Source: Acidobacteriota bacterium (GTDB taxonomy: Bacteria > Acidobacteriota > Blastocatellia > UBA7656). Taken from it: 64,000 bases of DNA. The stretch covers positions 109,127 to 173,126 of the forward strand of contig JBBPIG010000008.1 in assembly GCA_038040445.1 (NCBI GenBank), written 5' to 3'. Position numbers and translations under genes: made by a program. Below the pieces are notes generated by a model that saw only the letters and a list, made by a program, of their open reading frames with translations, searched no databases and was not told the origin of the DNA. Positions 25,590 to 35,893 of this stretch are shown here, piece after piece; position 1 is the first letter of the stretch, and each line of letters begins with the position of its first letter.

Positions 25590-28388
25590 TCATTCTCTGT
25601 GCGTCCGGATATCGAGAGTCGAGCCATCAGTCTCCAGTGTCACCATTCCGTCATGACCGGTTTGATATAGTTTTACATTACGAGTGAGGTAACGGTTAAC
25701 AACTGCCGGGTGCGGGTGGCCGAAGCGGCTCCGCTCGCCAACCGAGATCACCCCGTATCGAGGATGAACCGCGTTTATGAAGGCTTCGGTTGAAGAGGTC
25801 CGTGAGCCGTGATGCGGGACTTTCAACACATCCGCCGCCAGAATCACACCGGAGGCGACAAGCGAGTCTTCGGCGGCTCGCTCTATGTCGCCTGCCAGCA
25901 ATATGGATACGGAGCCGTAGACGAGCCGCAACACAACTGAATCATCATTGCCCGAAGTCTCGGGCCAGCTACTTGCGGGTAGTGGCCACAGCACCTCGAT
26001 CGTTACACCATCGATCTGAAAGTGTTCGCCCGCGCTGACCCTGGACAAAACAATGCCACGCTGACGTGCCGCTTCCGCAAACCGGTCGTACTCCGAGTCA
26101 GCCGTCGGCACGTGACCCACGATGGCTTGACCAATCTGGAGATTCCGAACCACGTCTCTGAGACCGCCGACGTGATCCGCGTGCGCGTGCGTTGCAAGCA
26201 CATAGTCGACTCGCGTCCGGCCCAGCGACCAGATGAACCGCGACACGACAGCTTCGCCAATCGAAAATGCATTGTCCGCGAAATTTTCGTCCTCCTCAGT
26301 TTCAGCCGTTGCGCCCCCCTTCTGACTTTGATCTCGTCTCTCGAAACGAAGTTCGCCGCCACCGTCAACGAGCATTGACTTGCCGTGAGGAAAAACCACC
26401 AGCGCAGAATCTCCCTGACCAACGTCCAGGAAGTGAACAGTCAGTTTTCCGTTTGCCTGATTGACGGCTGGCCTGATAACGGCGATCAGAGCCGATGTCA
26501 TAGCGAGCGCGCAGAACAGCGACGGGACGATTCGGAGACCGGCCGGCGCGGCTCGTCTGGTTGCTGTTTGCTTTCTTACCGCAGCGCGGTCTTTTAGGGA
26601 GCGGTCGATGGTTCGCACTTGATCCACCGGATGCCATTGATCTATCAACGCGACGAGCATCGCGAGCGGCGCGAAGTACAGTGCGTAGATGATCGAATCC
26701 CAGCCTTCATAGTGCGCCACCCTGAACGTCGCCATCGGAATATCCGAAAAAGGCGCGATCGAGTTGACCAGCAAGTAGTGCGCGGCATACACCACTCGTC
26801 CGAGTTGCGCCCCAATCCAAGCGCTGAGCGCGCCGGCGGCAATCGCTCCAAGCGCTGTGAGCATCAACACGCCAGTCAAGAGTCCAGCCACTATGTTCAG
26901 CAACACCCCGACCGGCGCAATGCGATTGAAGTAGAGCGCCATCAGCGGCAGCGTCGCGAGCTGGATGGCCGCGGATGTGATCGCCAGCAGTACGATACCC
27001 CTGATTATTCCCTGCACGCGCAATAGTCCCAGCAAGCGCGCTGCGCCGGCTTTCTCGAGCCGGTAGCGAATGGGTGATCGTCGCATCTCTTCGTTGAACG
27101 CGCGATCATCCCAAAAGAGAGTCTCCGCGAAATACCTTACGGCTGGCGAGCAGGACGGCGGGTGCGGGGTGTGTGAACCAGGACGCCACTGTCCTATTTC
27201 CCGGAGCTTCTCCGCCAGCGGCAGCCCGAGGCCTACTATCGCGGCGACAGCGATAAAACTCAATTGAAACGCAGGATCATTCACCAGAGCCGGTTCCAGG
27301 GCGAGCATGATGAAAGCCGCCAGCGCAACAGTGTTGATTGAGGCTGAGCGCCGGAAAAGGAGCGGCCCCATCAAACCGATCGTTATCATCGCCGTCGCCC
27401 GGCTGACAGGCGCCGCCAGCCCGACCATAATCGCATACGCCCACAGGACGACGAGACAAACGATAACTCGCGCGGTTCTACGCCGTTTGAGCGTTGAGCG
27501 GCCCCCCAACAGCACCCACGCTATGATGCCGATGTGCATACCGGAGATCGACAGAGTGTGAAAGGTCGAGGCTTCGCGAAGACGCTCCGAAGCTGCTGGC
27601 TCGAGAAAATACCGATTGCCAACGAGCATGGCCTTCAGCGTCCCGGCTACTCGACGATTAAATCTCGAATCGAGCGCGGCCATTGTTCTAAGGCGCAGGT
27701 GGTAAAGAATAGCGAGCACCCGGCTTGCGCGGGCGTCGCCAATCCGCTCGATTAGAAGCGGACTCTTTATCACCCCTTTGAGGTCGTAACCTTGACGCTC
27801 GAGGAAGGCGTTGAAGTCGGGCGATCCTGGATTGGCGTACGAGCGCGCGCGCTCAAGCCTTACCAGCACCCGGACGCGGGAGCCGTAGTCAAGAGCGAGG
27901 CGTTCGAATTCGCTCTGCGATTCACCGCTAGCTGTCGAGAGGATCAGCCGCGCGCGGCCGGCGGCGGCCATCGCGTCGCCGTGAACGCGAATCTCTTGCG
28001 CGTCCAGGTCCAGGTAGTAAGCACCCGGCGCAGGCTCGGGTGGCGCAGCCAGAGTGCCGGTCAACTCAACCGGATCATCGGGGCTTATGACCTTTGACTC
28101 AAAGAGGCGGTCCAGCCTTGCTGCCGTGTGGCTTGTTCGTTCGGCGAGTGAGAGCAGAGCGCCGCCGAAAGCGAAACCGATCATCAGGGCTACGCCGGCC
28201 GAGGTTTCTTTCTTGCTGAGTACAAGCTTGATCGACGCAGCGGCAAAAAAGAGCGTTGACGCGGTGACGATCAATCGCGGGGGCTCGAGACATCGGTCAA
28301 CAAGAATGCCAACCACAAGCGCAGCCGTCAGGTACAAGAACGGCTGGCATCGGGGAGTTAGCGTTGATCTGAAGAAGACCTGGGACAT
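25590..28388 (-). CDS. comEC: ComEC/Rec2 DNA-uptake channel
   Basis: A 932-residue protein from ATG 28388; an ATG 27 bases upstream is possible. Order: two to three N-terminal membrane helices and an OB-like DUF4131 region (about residues 20-230), the polytopic Competence domain (about 240-560, with HTLSISGMHIGI near the start), and a C-terminal metallo-beta-lactamase-like domain (HFLDVGQGDSALVVFPHGKSMLVDGGGE, ATHAHADHVGG, VPHHGSRTSS). ComEC carries single-stranded DNA across the inner membrane in natural transformation; the C-terminal domain is a presumed nuclease. All three parts are complete. It is large for the family (usually 700-850) owing to inserts in the membrane domain. Confidence 0.93.
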   Translation of the reverse strand: MSQVFFRSTLTPRCQPFLYLTAALVVGILVDRCLEPPRLIVTASTLFFAAASIKLVLSKKETSAGVALMIGFAFGGALLSLAERTSHTAARLDRLFESKVISPDDPVELTGTLAAPPEPAPGAYYLDLDAQEIRVHGDAMAAAGRARLILSTASGESQSEFERLALDYGSRVRVLVRLERARSYANPGSPDFNAFLERQGYDLKGVIKSPLLIERIGDARASRVLAILYHLRLRTMAALDSRFNRRVAGTLKAMLVGNRYFLEPAASERLREASTFHTLSISGMHIGIIAWVLLGGRSTLKRRRTARVIVCLVVLWAYAIMVGLAAPVSRATAMITIGLMGPLLFRRSASINTVALAAFIMLALEPALVNDPAFQLSFIAVAAIVGLGLPLAEKLREIGQWRPGSHTPHPPSCSPAVRYFAETLFWDDRAFNEEMRRSPIRYRLEKAGAARLLGLLRVQGIIRGIVLLAITSAAIQLATLPLMALYFNRIAPVGVLLNIVAGLLTGVLMLTALGAIAAGALSAWIGAQLGRVVYAAHYLLVNSIAPFSDIPMATFRVAHYEGWDSIIYALYFAPLAMLVALIDQWHPVDQVRTIDRSLKDRAAVRKQTATRRAAPAGLRIVPSLFCALAMTSALIAVIRPAVNQANGKLTVHFLDVGQGDSALVVFPHGKSMLVDGGGELRFERRDQSQKGGATAETEEDENFADNAFSIGEAVVSRFIWSLGRTRVDYVLATHAHADHVGGLRDVVRNLQIGQAIVGHVPTADSEYDRFAEAARQRGIVLSRVSAGEHFQIDGVTIEVLWPLPASSWPETSGNDDSVVLRLVYGSVSILLAGDIERAAEDSLVASGVILAADVLKVPHHGSRTSSTEAFINAVHPRYGVISVGERSRFGHPHPAVVNRYLTRNVKLYQTGHDGMVTLETDGSTLDIRTHRE

Positions 28389-28507
28389 AACACAACCATG
28401 TAGCGGTTGATACACGGATTGAAGCCCGTGTTACCCAGGTTCAACATTGATAATCCGGAGCGCAATTCGCGATCGCTTGAATCCCGCGAGGTCTATTTCC
28501 GATCAGG

Positions 28508-28549
28508 AATCACGGTTCACGCATCAATCATCACGCATCACTGTTCAGT
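28508..28549. repeat. Single-arm degenerate heptamer array
   Basis: Six phased 7-bp units (AATCACG, GTTCACG, CATCAAT, CATCACG, CATCACT, GTTCAGT). The units match those at 2171-2238. No complementary arm is visible nearby, unlike most of the other loci. Confidence 0.65.
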
Positions 28550-28584
28550 TGACAACGGCGCGGGCGCGGCTCGATGATTCGGTT

Positions 28585-28959
28585 ATGAGCTCCGGACCGG
28601 ATGACCTTCAGAAGAAGGTTTTTGAACTCGCCAAAGCCACTGAATGCCCTGAAGAATCGTTTTTGATGAGGCGGTTGTCCCTCGACGACGCGGATCAGGT
28701 GCAGTCAGTCATCGATGGGCTCATGCTCTCGCTTATCAGCTTCTGCTATCACCGGCATCCGCGCGGCGAGAACGTTCACGAGGTGATGGAGAAACTGGAT
28801 CACGTCCAGCCCGGTTCAACTGAAGCTTCCGAGCTCGAGCGGCGAGCGGACGACGCTGCCGCGCTTCAGATACCATTCATCGTCACGCTCAATCAGCTTG
28901 TCGAGGATTACTACCACATCAGGCGGAGATTGGAAGCAAGGCTGCGAACTGAAGAATAG
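28585..28959 (+). CDS. Small helical protein of unknown function
   Basis: A 124-residue protein from ATG 28585; the open frame extends upstream through the heptamer array but that part is low-complexity. The sequence is acidic and all-helical (DLQKKVFELAKATECPEESFLMRRLSLDDADQV ... VEDYYHIRRRLEARLR). No signal peptide, membrane segment or catalytic motif is seen and I do not recognise it. It is divergent from comEC. Confidence 0.6.
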   Translation: MSSGPDDLQKKVFELAKATECPEESFLMRRLSLDDADQVQSVIDGLMLSLISFCYHRHPRGENVHEVMEKLDHVQPGSTEASELERRADDAAALQIPFIVTLNQLVEDYYHIRRRLEARLRTEE

Positions 28960-29092
28960 CAGCAACTGCCGCGCTCGTGTTTAACCCTTCCGGTAACCCT
29001 TCGTAGAACCACCGCGGCTTCACGCCAATGGCCCGCCCGCGAAGCGCACTGCCTTGCAGAGGCTAAGATATCCTTTGCGATCCAGTTCGATA

Positions 29093-29127
29093 ATAAAAAC
29101 CGGGCGCTGTCTTGACGACAGCGCCCG
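29093..29127 (-). terminator. Rho-independent terminator for the TonB receptor gene
   Basis: An 11-bp perfect stem (29101-29111 with 29117-29127, CGGGCGCTGTC and its complement), a 5-base loop and, reading the minus strand, a GTTTTTATT tail. It lies 29 bp beyond the receptor's stop codon. Confidence 0.85.
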
Positions 29128-29155
29128 ATTGGCAGGTTGCACATGCGGCTTCGAG

Positions 29156-32100
29156 TTAGAACTCGATGCGGCCCACAAGCTGGACTATGCGCGGGTTGGT
29201 CGCCAGGCTGGTTACGCGGCCAAAGTTCGTGCTGTTAATGTTCAGACCGCCGAACTGGCTCACGAAGAAATTCGCGCGGTTGCCGACGTTGAAGGCCTCG
29301 AGGCGAATCTGCACCTTGAGGTTCTCTTTGATCGGGACGTTCTTGGTGATGGACGCGTCCCAGTTAAAGATCACCGGGCCGTTTATGAAGGCCCGCTCAA
29401 GGCTGCCGGTCTGCCCCGGCGCGACGTTGAAGAAGACCTGTCCGGCGAACGTTGGCTGGCCGAAGCCTTCCGCGCCGCGGCCCGTGCCGGTGCAGGTGTC
29501 GAGGTTGAAGTTGATTACTGACGGGTCAATGAAGAAGACGCCGCACTTGGTCTTGCGGATGCCAATCAGCTTCTTGATCTGGTCCTTGTTGAGCGAGGTA
29601 AATGGCGTCTGACGGCCGGAAAACGCGACGCGGTTCAAGGTGCCACGCGGATCGACGATGGTGATCGGCGCGCCGCTCGCCCAGCGAATTAAGTTGTTGA
29701 CCTGGAAACCGCCAAACACCCGGTCAATCACCCCGCCTTTGTTCAGGAACGGTTTCCCCTTGCCGAACGGCAGTTCGTACACAGCCGCCAGATTGAGGAC
29801 ATGCGTCTGATCGTAGTCGGCGCGCGAGTACTCGAGCTCCGGCGAGAAGATATCTAGCACCGAATCGACCCGCGTCTGCGCCGTGCCGCCGGCATCAGTC
29901 AGCGTCTTCTGGAAGGTATAGTTCGCTTGCACGAACAGACCGTGGCTGAAGCGATGGCGGATCTCCGTCTGTAAGGAGTTGTAGTTGTACCGCGCATCGT
30001 TGGTCAGCAGCCGGGACTGCAAAATATTGGGGTTCGGCTGGAAGACCACCGTGCCGGTCAGGTTGTTAACAATGTAGGTCGCTGCCAGATCGCCAGGCGT
30101 ACCCGCCGTCAGGCTGTTGAGAATCGTCGCGTTGGTCAGGCCGCCGTTGGTCCCGCTCAACAGGCCGAGCTTCGGGAAGACCGTCAACTGCTGGCTGCCC
30201 GCAACGTTCGCGTTGAAGGCCGCGCTCAACGGAATGCTCGAGTTGGTAGCGCGAGCCGCCGTTGCGAGCAACAGATTCGAGCGCGCGCGATTGAAGTCGG
30301 CCAGGAAGCCGTTGTTGAAGATGTCCAGTTGGTTGTAGTCCTTGGCCCGCAGGAGATTGGTGCTGCGGCTGCCAACATAGCGAACCTCGATAGCCGTCTG
30401 CCAGCCGATTTCGCGCTGAATGCCGAAATTGTACTCCTGCGCCCGCGGCACCTTTATGTTGGGATCAATGGCTTCGGCAGCGCCTTGCCGCCCGGCCAGC
30501 AAATTGTTATCAAGAAAGGTCCGCGGCACTTTGAGCGTCGGGGCAATGAAACTAGGTAACGCCGAGAAGCGCGCGTTGAGTTGTGCGGTGTTAGTAATCG
30601 GATTGAGCGCGCTGGCTTGCGAAATCAGACCGGCATTGGACCCTAAGGCCGCGTCCGCGCCGCGCACGAACTCGTCGTTGACGTAGCTCTCGCGGTAGCC
30701 GCCGCGCAGCACTGTCCGGCCGTTGCCCGGTAGCAGGTAGCCCAACCACTTGTTCTTCAACTCCGGCGAATAGGCGAAGCTGAAGACGGGGGCGAAGTTG
30801 TTCTTGTCGACTTTGAAGAACTTCGTGCGCTTGCTGTCGCCCGCGTTGGCGCCAACGAAATCAATCGTGGCATTCGGATTGAGAATAGCCGTCAAGGGAT
30901 CCGTTCCCGCCGGAATGACCGGCTCCAGCGCCAGGCCGCTCGCCTCGCGAATCGAGGTGAACAACTCGTAGCGCAGGCCGAGGTTTAACGTGAGTTGCGG
31001 GGTCACCCGCCACGAATCGGAAAAGTAGCCAGAGTAGTTCTCGTAGTTCAACTGCCGCTCCGGCACCTCACCTTTCACCAGACCCGAAGACGGGCTGTTG
31101 GCGGCATAGGTCACGTTGGCGGTGCTGATGATGCCCCCCAGCAATGCCAGCAAGCTATTGGCCGTCGCCAACTGCGCCGTGCTGATGCCGCCAAGCGACG
31201 TGAATTGCGCCTGGTTCAACTGCGGCGTGTTCGCGTTGGTTCCAAGGTTAAAGGTCGGTATAGTTGACTGTGAGAAGGCAGGCGGGCCGAAGGGATTCAC
31301 TCGGAAGAGTTGCCCCTGTATGCCGAAACGCAGCCCGTGCGCTCCCCTGATCAGCACGGCATTGTCTTGAAAATTGGTGATGACCGTGTTGCGGCCCTGC
31401 GCCTCAAAATTGACTTCCGTGTTGCTCACCAGCGTCGGGGCGATGAAAAACCCCGGTAAATCCAAAAGCCGCCCGAACGCTGGGTTGCTCTTCTGGTAGC
31501 CGCCGCGCACTTCGTTGGTGAACCTCGAACTCAGATTGAGGCGATAGGCGAGCGACAAAAACGGCGTGTGCGCATCCTGGTTGCTGGTCGGGCTCGGCGT
31601 AAAGCCTCCGGGGCCGATCTGATCCACGTCCGGCCGCAACAGGTTTTCCTTGCGGTAGCCGTAAACGCCGTTGATTGTTTGATTCGAGCTGATCTCGTAG
31701 TCCATGCGGACCGAGTAACTATCCAGATCCTGATTCTGCAGGCGATTGACCCGAAAGCCGGTGGTGTTGAGTTGATCGCCGGCCTCGGTCGTATTGCCGC
31801 CGACCGGCAGCAGGTCGAGGATGCGGCTCTTAATGACCGGATCTAGCGAAACCCCTGCGAGCTGAAGAATGTTGACAGTTTGCTTTGCCCCGGCGTTGTT
31901 GAGGAATGTAAACACCCCGTTGAAGGCATTGGGCAGCAGCGTCGTGCGCAGGGTCGACGTGGCGCTGCGCTGCCGCGTTGCCTGATAGCCGAAGAAGAAG
32001 AAGAGCTTCTCCCTCTTGATCGGCCCCGAGACGGTGCCGCCGTACTGATTGCGGTTCAGAAACGCTATCGGTACGTTCGGTTTGCCGGTCGCGGCAATAT

Positions 32101-32926
32101 TGCCCGCCGCGTTGTTGAAGAAGCTGTTGGCCGCCAGAAACGAGTTGCGGTTGTAGATGTAGCCCGCACCGTGAAACTGATTTGCGCCGCGCGGGGTCAC
32201 CAGTTGAATCTGCGAGGAGCCGTAGCCCAACTCAGCGCCGGCGTTTTGGGTGGTGATGGTGATCTCGCCGATGTCGTCAACGTTCGGGCGGTCGGGAACG
32301 AAATCAACGGCATTCGAGCGAATGAAGTTGTCCTGCACGTTTATGCCGTCACGCGTTATGTTGGTAAAGGACGACCGCTGCCCGTTGACGGCGGTGGTCT
32401 GCGCGCCGTTAGACGACACGCCTGCCTGTCCCTGGATCAAGCTTATGGGATTGCGCCCGTTGAGCGGTAGTTCGCGGACTTCTTTCATGCTGATCGTATT
32501 GCTCAATTCCCCCGAGGTGGCATTGAGCAGTTCGGCGCCGGCGGTGACGGTCACCTGTTCCTGCACGCCACCCACTTCGAGCGCCACGCTCAAGGAGTAC
32601 TCTCGGCCGACGTCGATCTTCACCTCCGTCGCCGTGTAGGTCTTAAATCCCTGCTGTGTGACCTTCACCGTGTAGGTGCCGAAGTCCAGTTGCGGGAGGG
32701 CGAACGTGCCTCCCTCGCCCGTGACCACGGTTTTCTCTCTTCCGGTCGCGTTGTCTGTGACCACCACAGTCGCGCCGGCAACCACGGCCCCAGTGTTGTT
32801 GGTGACGGTGCCGACGAGGCGACCGGTGTTGGAGCCTTGCGCTGCCAATGCTGCTGGGGAAAGGCTGCTGAGGGAGCCGAGCGCCAGCAACAGGGACATG
32901 GCGTGTACGAAAGTTCTCTTGATCAT
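29156..32926 (-). CDS. Oar-like TonB-dependent receptor
   Basis: A 1,256-residue outer-membrane protein. Signal peptide (about residues 1-29), then a carboxypeptidase-regulatory-like Ig-fold domain (GRLVGTVTNNTGAVVAGATVVVT, about 33-120), a plug domain (VKEVRELPLNGRNPISLIQGQAG and the ITITTQNAGAELGYG segment), and a long 22-strand barrel rich in aromatic/Asn strands ending in VGRIEF with a terminal Phe. This size and the regulatory domain are typical of the expanded Acidobacteriota family of such receptors; substrates are probably oligosaccharides, peptides or other large nutrients. No partner SusD gene is present. No ribosome site stands out before ATG 32926. Confidence 0.92.
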   Translation of the reverse strand: MIKRTFVHAMSLLLALGSLSSLSPAALAAQGSNTGRLVGTVTNNTGAVVAGATVVVTDNATGREKTVVTGEGGTFALPQLDFGTYTVKVTQQGFKTYTATEVKIDVGREYSLSVALEVGGVQEQVTVTAGAELLNATSGELSNTISMKEVRELPLNGRNPISLIQGQAGVSSNGAQTTAVNGQRSSFTNITRDGINVQDNFIRSNAVDFVPDRPNVDDIGEITITTQNAGAELGYGSSQIQLVTPRGANQFHGAGYIYNRNSFLAANSFFNNAAGNIAATGKPNVPIAFLNRNQYGGTVSGPIKREKLFFFFGYQATRQRSATSTLRTTLLPNAFNGVFTFLNNAGAKQTVNILQLAGVSLDPVIKSRILDLLPVGGNTTEAGDQLNTTGFRVNRLQNQDLDSYSVRMDYEISSNQTINGVYGYRKENLLRPDVDQIGPGGFTPSPTSNQDAHTPFLSLAYRLNLSSRFTNEVRGGYQKSNPAFGRLLDLPGFFIAPTLVSNTEVNFEAQGRNTVITNFQDNAVLIRGAHGLRFGIQGQLFRVNPFGPPAFSQSTIPTFNLGTNANTPQLNQAQFTSLGGISTAQLATANSLLALLGGIISTANVTYAANSPSSGLVKGEVPERQLNYENYSGYFSDSWRVTPQLTLNLGLRYELFTSIREASGLALEPVIPAGTDPLTAILNPNATIDFVGANAGDSKRTKFFKVDKNNFAPVFSFAYSPELKNKWLGYLLPGNGRTVLRGGYRESYVNDEFVRGADAALGSNAGLISQASALNPITNTAQLNARFSALPSFIAPTLKVPRTFLDNNLLAGRQGAAEAIDPNIKVPRAQEYNFGIQREIGWQTAIEVRYVGSRSTNLLRAKDYNQLDIFNNGFLADFNRARSNLLLATAARATNSSIPLSAAFNANVAGSQQLTVFPKLGLLSGTNGGLTNATILNSLTAGTPGDLAATYIVNNLTGTVVFQPNPNILQSRLLTNDARYNYNSLQTEIRHRFSHGLFVQANYTFQKTLTDAGGTAQTRVDSVLDIFSPELEYSRADYDQTHVLNLAAVYELPFGKGKPFLNKGGVIDRVFGGFQVNNLIRWASGAPITIVDPRGTLNRVAFSGRQTPFTSLNKDQIKKLIGIRKTKCGVFFIDPSVINFNLDTCTGTGRGAEGFGQPTFAGQVFFNVAPGQTGSLERAFINGPVIFNWDASITKNVPIKENLKVQIRLEAFNVGNRANFFVSQFGGLNINSTNFGRVTSLATNPRIVQLVGRIEF

Positions 32927-33461
32927 TATCTATCCTCCTCGATCTGTCGTGCCCGGCGGTGCCGCCACAGGGCATTCGTGAAATTGGAACTTCGGGTCGT
33001 GATCCTTTCTGACGGATTGGTCGAAACTAGTTGAAACTAGTAAGGAACTGAAGAGTCGAATACGGCAAAGTCTATGCCGTCTGTCCATCCCGATTAAGCT
33101 GTTTAATCGCAATAGTTAAAATTGCGCGCCTAGCCTCGGTTTCCAAAAATTTGAAGGCTTCTATGAAAAAATGGATATGGTGCCCGCGTCCATGTCTTTG
33201 TGACAGATGGAGTGCTCCTTTTCCTAAGTGAAGTGCGCCCCTAACTGGCAGCGGAGCGTGGAGAATTTGCGATAGCCAAAAAGCTTAATCGTAGCACCGA
33301 TGCACTATCGGCTCGAGTGCGACTGTAATCCTCGCGACTATCTGCGCAATACCCCGCGGGTTCGTCGGGAATGACTTTCGACTATGTCATCAGCACCGTT
33401 CCCGTGCATGCGGAAGTGCCCTCACCAGGCCTGAATCTTCTGCCCGCGCAATGCAATGACG
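32927..33461. other. Receptor upstream region
   Basis: No gene is supported on either strand. Small symmetric sites are visible: GATTAA-GCTGT-TTAATC near 33093, ACGGCA...TGCCGT near 33062, and a direct repeat GAAACTAGTT near 33028. Any of them could be operator-like, but no promoter could be assigned. Confidence 0.4.
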
Positions 33462-33839
33462 CTATTCTTCGGCCTCATCGCCTTCGTCCGTTGCCGCGTC
33501 GCCTGGCGACAGGCCTTTTATCTCGGCAGAGATTTCCGCGCGCCTGGCCTTCGCGAGCTTCATTATCTGGGACAGGTGCTTACGCGCGCGGCGCGCGGCA
33601 GCCTTGTTTCCCTTTTGACGACAGACCATATTCTCGGCGGCGAACCGTCCCACCTCTACCAGAAGCTGGCCGGTGGTCGAGCCCTGAATGCGCCGATCAA
33701 ACAACCGGCGTTCGCGTCCGGTGCGACGCTCGGGCGAGCCAGGCGGCGGGCCGAGGTCTTGCTTCCGTCGCTCTTCCCTTCTATGGTCCTCATCGGTGCG
33801 GCGTTCTTTCTCGGTCAGGTTGAAATCGTCGTCTGCCAT
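33462..33839 (-). CDS. Highly charged protein of unknown function
   Basis: A 125-residue protein from the second ATG (33839), which has GGAG six bases before it. The first half is Arg/Glu/Asp-rich (EKERRTDEDHRREERRKQD ... ERRTGRERRLFDRR), and the second half is basic and helical (RQKGNKAAARRARKHLSQIMKLAKARRAEIS) with an acidic tail. Probably cytoplasmic, possibly nucleic-acid or membrane-surface binding. A frame of similar length lies opposite (33456-33860) but has a less protein-like composition. Not recognised. Confidence 0.45.
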   Translation of the reverse strand: MADDDFNLTEKERRTDEDHRREERRKQDLGPPPGSPERRTGRERRLFDRRIQGSTTGQLLVEVGRFAAENMVCRQKGNKAAARRARKHLSQIMKLAKARRAEISAEIKGLSPGDAATDEGDEAEE

Positions 33840-33978
33840 CTCATTCTCCACAGCGAGTAGTGTTTACTCCTGCCGGCTGGTTCGGGTGAGTCATCCGATA
33901 ACCGCTTGACCTTGGGGACCAGAAGCGTCCCGCAGCACGGGCTAGTCTATCACAGAGCGCGATGGTTGCAAGCGTATA

Positions 33979-34066
33979 GTCATTGGTCATTGGTCATTCG
34001 TCATTAGTCATTGGTCTCTTGAACGACCTCAACTGGCCAATGACAATGACCACTGACGACTGACCA
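33979..34066. repeat. Heptamer array with inverted partner arm (GTCATTG type)
   Basis: Six phased units (33979-34020: GTCATTG x2, GTCATTC, GTCATTA, GTCATTG, GTCTCTT), a ~15-bp spacer and the complementary arm (about 34035-34066: CCAATGAC, AATGAC, CACTGAC, GACTGAC). It ends directly at the recN stop codon and could fold behind the recN message. Confidence 0.85.
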
Positions 34067-35767
34067 TCATGTCTTGAGCATTTCCCGAGCGTGGCGGCGC
34101 GCGCTTTCGGTGATCTCGGCGCCGGTGAGCATGCGGGCAATCTCTTCTATCCGGCCGCGCCGGTCGAGTCTATCGGCGCTGATCTCCGTCCGGCCGGCAA
34201 TCGCTTCCTTGCGCACAAGAAGATGCGAGTCCGCGAATCGAGCGATCTGCGGTTGATGAGTAACGCAAAAAACCTGGTTGGTTTCGGAAAGCTTCTTGAG
34301 CTTGGCGCCAACCGCCTCGCTGACGCGCCCGCCGATGCCGCTGTCGATTTCGTCGAACACGATCGTGCGAGGGAACTCGGAAGCGCCGGCGACCGTCTTA
34401 AGCACGAGCATCAAGCGGGACGCTTCTCCTCCGGATGCGACGCGCGCCAGCGGCCGAACCGTCTCGCCGACGTTGGCCGAAAAGTAGAACTCCACTCGAT
34501 CGATGCCGGTTGCGGTAAATGAAGCTGAGGCGTCGTCGCCGTCCAATTCCATATCCGAGGGTATTGTGATCTGAACTTGGAAGCGGGCATCCTCCATTGC
34601 TACTTCTGCTAGCCCGCCTTCGACGGCGCGCTCGAATTTCTTTGCCGCGCGCGTGCGCTCCTTATGAAGCTTCACAGCGCACGAGACGTAAGCGGCGCGC
34701 GCCACGGCGAGGTCTGCCCCTAGTTCCTCCTGCCGTTCATCCGATTGCTCGATTTTTCGCAGGCGGTCTTGAGAACGCGCCAGGTGCTCGAGCGTGCTTT
34801 CGATCGAGCCGCCATACTTGCGCTTCAAACGAGACAGCTCGGCAAGCCGATTCTCAATTTCTTCAAGGCGCGCCGGAGAGAACTCCAGCTTGTCGGCGAA
34901 GTCGCGGAGCGAAAAAGCAAGGTCCTCCAGCAGCGCGCGCGCGGTCTCGAGTCCTTCGAGATATTCGCGAAAGCTCGACTCGTAACCCGCAAGCTCCTCG
35001 ATTCGCCTCGCCGTCTGTTGTATGCGCGTCATAGCCGAATCGCTGTCTTCATAGGTGAGGCCAAAGCTCTCGGCGCAAAGTGTCGTCAGCTTCTCGACGT
35101 TGTTGAGCCGCCGCCGTTCCTCTTCGAGTTGTTCATCCTCGCCCACTACCGGCCCCGTTCGCTCGAGTTCATCGATCTGAAATCGAAGAATGTCGATTAG
35201 CTGAAGCTTCTCGGCCGCTTCCTTGCTGTGCGCCTCAAGCTCACGCTTGACCAAAGACCAGCGTTTGTAGCAAGCGGCCACATCATCCTTCAACGCCGTC
35301 ACGCCGGCGAATGCGTCGAGCAGCTCCAGGTGGGTGTTCGTGTCAAACAACGTTTGCTGATCGCCCTGCCCGTGTATATCGACAAGAAATGGCCGCAGCT
35401 CGCGAAGCAGCGACTGAGTCGCGAGTTGATGATTGATAAGTATCTTGTTTCTGCCGCTAGCCGCAAGCTCGCGCCTGATGATGATCTCGGTGTCGTCGGC
35501 GCCATCGGCTTCAATGCCCGCATTGCGCAGCAGTTCCTCGAGCTCTTGGTTGCGCCCGACTAAAAACAACCCCTCGATGAACCCGCGGTCGCTGCCTGAT
35601 TTGAGGAAATCCGGCGTGAATCGTCCACCAATGAGAACGCCGAGGGCATCGACGATGATGGACTTGCCCGACCCGGTCTCGCCGGTGAGCAGATTGAGGC
35701 CCCGGTCGAACTCGACAGTCAACTCATCGATCAACGCAATCTTAGAGATGTTGAGGAATGTCAGCAT
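34067..35767 (-). CDS. recN: DNA repair protein RecN
   Basis: A 566-residue SMC-like ATPase from ATG 35767; the longer frame upstream adds an Arg/Gly-rich leader not found in the family. The N-terminus is canonical (MLTFLNISKIALIDELTVEFDRGLNLLTGETGSGKS, Walker A GETGSGKS). Two coiled-coil arms follow (about 165-365), then the signature region VASGGEASRLMLVLK and Walker B IVFDEIDSGIGG near the C-terminus, ending with CVTHQPQIA. RecN acts early in double-strand-break repair, holding DNA ends together for RecA. It is preceded by gmhB on the same strand. Confidence 0.95.
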   Translation of the reverse strand: MLTFLNISKIALIDELTVEFDRGLNLLTGETGSGKSIIVDALGVLIGGRFTPDFLKSGSDRGFIEGLFLVGRNQELEELLRNAGIEADGADDTEIIIRRELAASGRNKILINHQLATQSLLRELRPFLVDIHGQGDQQTLFDTNTHLELLDAFAGVTALKDDVAACYKRWSLVKRELEAHSKEAAEKLQLIDILRFQIDELERTGPVVGEDEQLEEERRRLNNVEKLTTLCAESFGLTYEDSDSAMTRIQQTARRIEELAGYESSFREYLEGLETARALLEDLAFSLRDFADKLEFSPARLEEIENRLAELSRLKRKYGGSIESTLEHLARSQDRLRKIEQSDERQEELGADLAVARAAYVSCAVKLHKERTRAAKKFERAVEGGLAEVAMEDARFQVQITIPSDMELDGDDASASFTATGIDRVEFYFSANVGETVRPLARVASGGEASRLMLVLKTVAGASEFPRTIVFDEIDSGIGGRVSEAVGAKLKKLSETNQVFCVTHQPQIARFADSHLLVRKEAIAGRTEISADRLDRRGRIEEIARMLTGAEITESARRHAREMLKT

Positions 35768-35893
35768 TGAAGAAATTGTACGGGTGGCCCTTCGTGGCCG
35801 CCCGCCGCCGCCGCGAAGAGCCGCTCGCTCTATCAATGAGTGGTGCCCAGATCCACCCCAAACAAGCGCTCGAGCCGGATGGCGCTCGCAAAC

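Noticed and set aside
33371-33470. Fragment of a zinc alcohol dehydrogenase (MTFDYVISTVPVHAEV)
   Set aside because: The similarity is only ~15 residues long, has no supporting flanks and could be chance.
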